The notes beneath the pieces are model-generated. The model worked only from the letters and a program-made list of their open reading frames with translations. It ran no database searches and had not been told where the DNA came from. From assembly GCA_017461825.1 (NCBI GenBank), contig JAFTXB010000292.1:1-16580 (forward strand): a DNA stretch of 16,580 nucleotides, written 5' to 3'. The position numbers and the translations under genes are program-made. Shown in pieces: positions 12,561 through 16,580 of this stretch; position 1 is the first letter of the stretch; each line of letters begins with the position of its first letter. Source of the stretch: Clostridia bacterium (lineage in GTDB: Bacteria > Bacillota > Clostridia > Oscillospirales > CAG-272).

Positions 12561-15449
12561 TCACCCGATAAACAGGTTATTCTCCCATTTGCCAAACTTA
12601 CACGAGCCGTTTTTGACCATCATGCCACAGCCGTGAAAGGCACCGTTTGCAAACGTGCCAACGTAAAACGAGCCGTCGGGATAGGTGTAAACGCCAAATC
12701 CCGTTTCCCATCCGTTTGCGTACTGCCCCACGATGCGCACGTCACTGTCAAAGCACACCACCCCCGCATAATGCAGGGAATTGTTTAGCATCGGTCCAAA
12801 AACCGTTCTGCCGACACAGGGGGTGAGCTGAATATTGTAATTCAGGTTCACGGGTGCAAACGGATAATCGAAAAGCACGTCCATTCCAACCAGTTCCTTC
12901 ACTACGCCGTTTTCAAACCTGCCAAAGGTGGCGGTGCGGTCGGGGGGGAGCTCTACGCCGTAGCCGTTGAGTGTCAGTCCCTCAAACTGCCCCGCACGGA
13001 CACATTGGGATTTGACCCCAAGATACAAGCCAAAGCCGTGAGCGGTTCCCTTTTGAAATTGCCCAACGAAGAGATACTCGCCATGGGGATCGATCAAAAA
13101 GCCGTAGCCCTCGGGTGTTTGCCCATCCACTTCTCCTACATAAACGACATTTGAATAATTGAGCCCCGCCACTGTACGGAACTGATAGAGCCTTGAGGGC
13201 GAGCGTTCTTCCAAAGGCTTTTGCGAAACCATCACGTTATTTTCGTAGATCTGCTCCTCAATCGAGCCGTCGTTGCGGAAAAGAAGGGCTCTTCCTTGCC
13301 AATTCCCCTCCACGCAACTACCCTCCAAGCGATTGCCGTTCACGTAATAAAAGGTTCCCTTGCCGTGGAATCTTCCGTCCTTGAATTCGCCCTCGTAGCG
13401 GTTTCCGTTTGCAAAATACATGGTTCCGATACCCGTTTTTTTGCCATCGACAAACGCACCCTCATATCTGTCGCCGTTGGGATAGGTATAAACGCCTTTT
13501 CCGTGACATTTTCCGTTTACGAGATTTCCCTCGTAGGTGCTTTTATCAAAATAAATCCATTTTCCGTAGCCGTGCGGATCGTCGTTTCGGAATTCGCCCT
13601 CGTACTCACTGTCACCAAGCCAATAATGACCATAGCCCTCGCGCCTGCCGTCCACAAAGTCGCCCTCGTACTCGGAGCTTGAAAGCCACAAATGACCGTG
13701 ACCCTCAAACCTGTCTTTTACAAAGTCACCCTCGTACTCGCAGCTTGAAAGCCACAGATGACCTCGCCCTTCGCGCGAGCCGTTCACATAGTTGCCTTCG
13801 TAGACCTTGTTGTTTTGATCGTACCCGATACCAAAGCCGTCATATTGGCCATTTTTAAAATTCCCCTCGTAGACCTTGTTGCGGTTTGGATCGTACAGGA
13901 TACCAAAGCCGTCACATTCGCCGTTTTTAAACTCCCCCTCATATACGTACTTCGAGCTACCTTGGGTCAACTTGCCTTTTCCGTGATATTTAAAATTCTT
14001 GATCTGCCCTACGTAAACGTCGCCGTTGCTCATCTGACATTCGTAATCGCCAACGGGCTGATCGTTTTGGTACTCGCAGGTGTAGCGATGCGAATAACTA
14101 AAGATATAGCTTCCTTTGCCGTGACGCTTTCCGTCCTTGAAAGTCCCCTTAAAGAGCGGGGTATCATCGTTATAGTGAAATTTCCCTTCTCCGTCATATT
14201 TGCCGTTTTTGAAAGAGCCCTCGTAGTACCCAATATTCCCATTGGCAAAATAGAGCTTGCCGATTCCCGTCATTTGGTCGTTTTGGAATTCGCCCCTGTA
14301 GAGGTCACCGTTTTTGTAGACATACTTGCCCTTTCCGTGGCGCATACCGTTGTGAAAATCTCCCTCGTAACGATCGCCGTCGCAACCCTTTTGGCGGTAA
14401 TAATATTTTCCCTTGCCCTCAAATTTGCCGTCCTTTAGCGCGCCGTAATATTTATCCCCATTGGGAAGGATATGCTCGTTTGAGCCCGAGGACATTTTGG
14501 GCGGCTCGGCTTTGGGCGCAGGTGCGGGCTTTGGTGTCGCGCTCGGCGTTGCCGTAGCCTTGGGAACCGTTTGATATGCCCATCCGCCCGACGATGTACT
14601 TGTACTGCTGCTCCACGCAGACGGCGCAGGCTTTGGCGCAGGTGCGGGTGCAGGCTTTGTCGGTGTTGGAGTGGGCTTTGGTGCGATCGGCTTTGGCTCT
14701 GCATCCTTGTATTGGCAGAGCTCCGCACCGTATGTCTGCAAGCACGCGTCAATATATTGCTGCTCCACGCTTGGGTAGTCATATAAAACGGGATCGACGT
14801 CCCAATAATGACACAGGCTCGCAATCACCTCGCGCGAGGTTTGATACAGCTCGTAAGAATGCTTATAATCCTCCAGATCGGACTGATGGTAGCGTCTTTT
14901 GATATAATACGCAGAGCCGTTGCGGTCGTATTCTCTGTCCGTGCGCTCCTGATTGTAGTACCGCTTCCAATGCGTTGCAACCGTCACCTTATACAACACA
15001 TAGCAATCGTCGGTATCGTTTACCACAAAATTGCAGGTGCGCTCACACTGATATTTTAATCGACGGTCGTTTACTTTTGCCTCCACGTTGGGATATTGCT
15101 CACGCAATGCGGCGTATTCCTCTTGACCCAAAGAACGGTCGATCTTGACCCCGACCTCAAGCTTGTATTTTCCGGGCTTTAGGGACAGAGATAGCTTATC
15201 TTTGTGTCCGAAATTCACCCCTTGACCGTTGAGCTTGATCCACTCAAACGAGATCGAATCGCTCGACGCATACGAAGAAAACGGCATAAATTTTCCACTA
15301 AACCCCGCCAAAGGAATCAGATGAAAATTATATTTTCGGTCTTTTCTTCTCAACTGCCCAAGATATGCCTGCGCAATCTGTTTTTCGCGGTTGAAGCCTT
15401 CCATAATTCTCTGGTATTCTGACTCTTTTTTCTTTTTGGAACCAAACAT
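12561..15449 (-). CDS. Large MORN-repeat protein (962 residues) with novel N-terminal domain
   Basis: There is no signal peptide; the protein starts MFGSKKKKESEYQ. Residues 1-250 form a domain I do not recognise, with a strand-rich part (FHLIPLAGFSGKF; LSLKPGKYKLEVGVKI) and a tyrosine-rich helical part. A Pro/Ala/Lys/Ser linker follows (about 255-330; KPAPAPAPKPAP). From about 335 to the end there are more than 20 MORN repeats of about 23 residues, with consensus YEGEFKNGKxHGKGxxxYxNG. They are interrupted near 740-765 and 850-900 by non-repeat segments. MORN repeats usually bind lipids or proteins. Three consecutive repeats (HLWLSS/EYEGDFV) are nearly identical even in DNA, with a 69-base period around 13610-13790. 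AAGGAGGAG precedes the ATG. It is the first gene of the long operon; a TATAAT overlapping the SF0329 stop (15563-15568) may be its -10, but the -35 is poor. Confidence 0.93.
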   Translation of the reverse strand: MFGSKKKKESEYQRIMEGFNREKQIAQAYLGQLRRKDRKYNFHLIPLAGFSGKFMPFSSYASSDSISFEWIKLNGQGVNFGHKDKLSLSLKPGKYKLEVGVKIDRSLGQEEYAALREQYPNVEAKVNDRRLKYQCERTCNFVVNDTDDCYVLYKVTVATHWKRYYNQERTDREYDRNGSAYYIKRRYHQSDLEDYKHSYELYQTSREVIASLCHYWDVDPVLYDYPSVEQQYIDACLQTYGAELCQYKDAEPKPIAPKPTPTPTKPAPAPAPKPAPSAWSSSTSTSSGGWAYQTVPKATATPSATPKPAPAPKAEPPKMSSGSNEHILPNGDKYYGALKDGKFEGKGKYYYRQKGCDGDRYEGDFHNGMRHGKGKYVYKNGDLYRGEFQNDQMTGIGKLYFANGNIGYYEGSFKNGKYDGEGKFHYNDDTPLFKGTFKDGKRHGKGSYIFSYSHRYTCEYQNDQPVGDYECQMSNGDVYVGQIKNFKYHGKGKLTQGSSKYVYEGEFKNGECDGFGILYDPNRNKVYEGNFKNGQYDGFGIGYDQNNKVYEGNYVNGSREGRGHLWLSSCEYEGDFVKDRFEGHGHLWLSSSEYEGDFVDGRREGYGHYWLGDSEYEGEFRNDDPHGYGKWIYFDKSTYEGNLVNGKCHGKGVYTYPNGDRYEGAFVDGKKTGIGTMYFANGNRYEGEFKDGRFHGKGTFYYVNGNRLEGSCVEGNWQGRALLFRNDGSIEEQIYENNVMVSQKPLEERSPSRLYQFRTVAGLNYSNVVYVGEVDGQTPEGYGFLIDPHGEYLFVGQFQKGTAHGFGLYLGVKSQCVRAGQFEGLTLNGYGVELPPDRTATFGRFENGVVKELVGMDVLFDYPFAPVNLNYNIQLTPCVGRTVFGPMLNNSLHYAGVVCFDSDVRIVGQYANGWETGFGVYTYPDGSFYVGTFANGAFHGCGMMVKNGSCKFGKWENNLFIG
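13600..13800 (-). repeat. Near-identical 69-bp tandem repeats inside the MORN gene
   Basis: Successive 69-base units share long runs such as CCCTCGTACTCG and GCTTGAAAGCCACA (plus-strand sense). The similarity at DNA level, beyond the protein consensus, points to recent unit duplication, so repeat number may vary between strains. Confidence 0.65.
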
Positions 15450-15563
15450 AATGCTCCTCCTTAAAATTCAAGCGATCTGACCGATCATTCATAATCAACT
15501 TTGTTAATATTGATGATCCATTGTATTTTTCAGCTACATTGGTTTCCTTTTATAAATAGCATA

Positions 15564-16118
15564 TTATAACCCTTCGGCTACACACCGAATACGGTAAAAC
15601 TGTTTTGCCCACTCCGGCAATGCGTCTGCATCCTCTTTCATTTTTATCAATGTTCTTTTTCCAACTCGCCTGTCCATATATGCGAACACACGCAAAATAT
15701 AGTTATCAGAGTGAACGGCTGATGTAATATCGGTTTTCAGATATTCCGTTACCGCGAAAATAAAATCGCCATCGCAAAGTATACATTCAGGCATCCATTT
15801 TTCTTTCAATAAATCCTGATGAACTTGTATTTGCTTTTCCCATACCGCAGAGATACTGCCTAAATGTTGAACATCTACATGGTTGGTATTGAGAATTTTA
15901 TATTCATCTTCCCATTGCTCATATCGCATATGCCAAGAAAAAGCAACCAATTCCTTTCGCTCATAATTGATCGTTGCCCTTCCGTAAGTATCGTGTACTT
16001 CCCGATAGGTCGTGTAAAAATAAGATATTTTATCCTTGAGCGCGTCACAAAGCAAGCCTTCCATCTGCTTTTTGAGATTGCTCCAAGATTTATATTTGCT
16101 TCTTTCACCGGAAATCAT
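15564..16118 (-). CDS. SF0329 family protein
   Basis: The 184-residue product contains SWSNLKKQMEGLLCDALKDK followed by ISYFYTTYREVHDTYGRA, the typical start of SF0329-family proteins (S-K-LKK-LE-FLCPSLKGR pattern). It then has YERKELVAFSWHMRY and a C-terminal helical part ending KQFYRIRCVAEGL. The family is widespread in bacteria, often next to toxin, polymorphic-immunity or accessory genes. Its function is not known to me. No signal peptide or membrane helix is visible. GGGAGGAACAAAAC places a strong ribosome binding site before the ATG. The leader contains a hairpin (16185-16210). The gene stops 115 bases before the MORN protein gene, with no clear terminator. Confidence 0.82.
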   Translation of the reverse strand: MISGERSKYKSWSNLKKQMEGLLCDALKDKISYFYTTYREVHDTYGRATINYERKELVAFSWHMRYEQWEDEYKILNTNHVDVQHLGSISAVWEKQIQVHQDLLKEKWMPECILCDGDFIFAVTEYLKTDITSAVHSDNYILRVFAYMDRRVGKRTLIKMKEDADALPEWAKQFYRIRCVAEGL

Positions 16119-16184
16119 GTTTTGTTCCTCCCGATATGTTATCCCGTACTACTGTAAAACGAACTTTCGAGTTTGGCTCAAAAG

Positions 16185-16210
16185 TAACATTTGTCCCCAC
16201 AAAAATGTTA
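16185..16210 (-). promoter_or_regulatory. Leader hairpin upstream of the SF0329 gene
   Basis: TAACATTT (16185-16192) and AAATGTTA (16203-16210) are perfect 8-bp arms around a 10-base loop. They lie about 70-90 bases before the ATG. It has no T-run and could be an operator. I see no consensus promoter here; apart from this and the palindromic element, 16119-16431 holds nothing that I recognise. Confidence 0.4.
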
Positions 16211-16239
16211 GGCATTTTGGTTTTTGAACACCGATTTTT

Positions 16240-16314
16240 GTAGGGTACGGTGCCTTCGACGTCCCGAGAAGCCTCAAATGCGTGTTACGGGCTGTCGTGG
16301 GCGCCAGCCCCTAC
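16240..16314. repeat. GTAGGG...CCCTAC palindromic intergenic element, copy 2
   Basis: The element begins GTAGGGTACGGTGCCTTCG and ends GGGCGCCAGCCCCTAC. Two GC-rich, partly palindromic blocks (CTTCGACGTCCCG and CGGGCTGTCGTGG) face each other around an AT-richer centre. The plan matches the element at 475-548, with only the outer ends conserved. It is probably a dispersed, non-autonomous repeat of this genome. Confidence 0.6.
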
Positions 16315-16431
16315 GGGTTTATTGTTATTTTCTCGTCAGACAAACAACACTCTCGATGTGGGTCAAGACGACAAAAGGTATATTTTTGTGCCAAAAACGG
16401 GGTTGTAAAGCCAAAAGGTATCATCGCTTTA

Positions 16432-16580
16432 TTAGATTGCTTTGCTGGAATTGTCAATCAGTATCTTCCACTGCTTTACAATCTCAACCACCAACCCAAG
16501 GTCTTCATTATTGTCTAAATACACTGCCGCTAATAATGCTTCTACCGTTGTTGCTATATATTTGCTTTTAGAATCGTTTC
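16432..16580 (-). CDS. RNase III-like domain protein, C-terminal end (gene runs off right edge)
   Basis: The reverse strand is open from the window edge to a TAA at 16432-16434, 48 complete sense codons. It contains YIATTVEALLAAVYLDNNED followed by a helix LVVEIVKQWKILID. This matches the last conserved block of RNase III domains (in E. coli, ADTVEALIGGVFLDSD and a helix). The catalytic glutamate is kept, but the aspartate two residues upstream of the valine-glutamate pair reads threonine. The protein ends about 15 residues after the domain, so it has no double-stranded RNA-binding domain, unlike canonical Rnc. It may be a stand-alone RNase III-like protein. Only the end is visible, so confidence is limited. 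Confidence 0.6.
   Translation of the reverse strand, partial: NDSKSKYIATTVEALLAAVYLDNNEDLGLVVEIVKQWKILIDNSSKAI

Noticed and set aside
13758..14438. 226-residue plus-strand frame with Val/Ile-rich segments
   Set aside because: It is a shadow of the MORN repeats in the opposite strand.
5816..15449. Phage-defence island
   Set aside because: No nuclease, helicase, TIR, reverse transcriptase or other known defence effector is present; HD, hydrolase and kinase domains alone are not enough.

Overview
The window looks like a chromosomal segment of a low-to-moderate GC, Gram-positive anaerobe of the Clostridia (inference: consensus sigma-A promoters TTGACA/TTTACA-N17-TATAAT, strong GGAGG ribosome binding sites, an NrdR of Firmicutes type, a BspA-like leucine-rich repeat protein, an SF0329-family protein and a DUF6514-like small protein). 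It resembles an uncultured gut-type Clostridia genome, but I cannot place it below class from sequence alone. Nearly every gene lies on the minus strand; the only convincing plus-strand gene is a small membrane protein at 5497.

Left part (1-2620). The 5' two thirds of an EamA/DMT transporter run off the left edge. To its right is a repeat-rich stretch with a small lipoprotein gene (812-1219), then the ribosomal pair rpsI and rplM, read from a near-perfect promoter at 2460-2488. The space between the transporter and rpsI is the most unusual part of the window. A 15-bp direct repeat of the rpsI 3' end lies at 610-624. Two helically phased short repeat arrays lie at 644-769. A promoter/leader cassette is present twice (369-444 and 1238-1301). 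An array of small hairpins of differing sequence, separated by ATGAAG/CTTCAT, lies at 1307-1471, and a 25-nt inverted copy of the rpsI end lies at 1473-1498. Together these suggest a relic or minimal integrative element, or tandem accretion, at the rpsI 3' end.

Middle part (2621-5812). A probable operon nrdR - DUF5131 protein - LacX-like aldose epimerase runs from a clear promoter at 4756-4784. It is preceded by a DUF6514-like small gene. A 400-bp divergent intergenic region rich in inverted repeats separates that gene from the plus-strand two-helix membrane protein. A bidirectional terminator closes this gene and the long operon that converges on it.

Right part (5816-15449). Nine tightly spaced minus-strand genes probably form one transcription unit of about 9.6 kb. 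In transcription order they are a 962-residue MORN-repeat protein, a class I glutamine amidotransferase-like peptidase C26 (PuuD type), an APH(3')-like kinase, an isoprenylcysteine methyltransferase-like membrane protein, a RelA/SpoT-type HD hydrolase, a nucleoside hydrolase, an unknown 206-residue protein, a cytoplasmic BspA-like LRR protein and a metallophosphoesterase. Several are plausible nucleotide or small-molecule hydrolases, but no established pathway links them. Upstream lie an SF0329-family gene, a palindromic GTAGGG...CCCTAC repeat and, at the right edge, the end of an RNase III-like gene.
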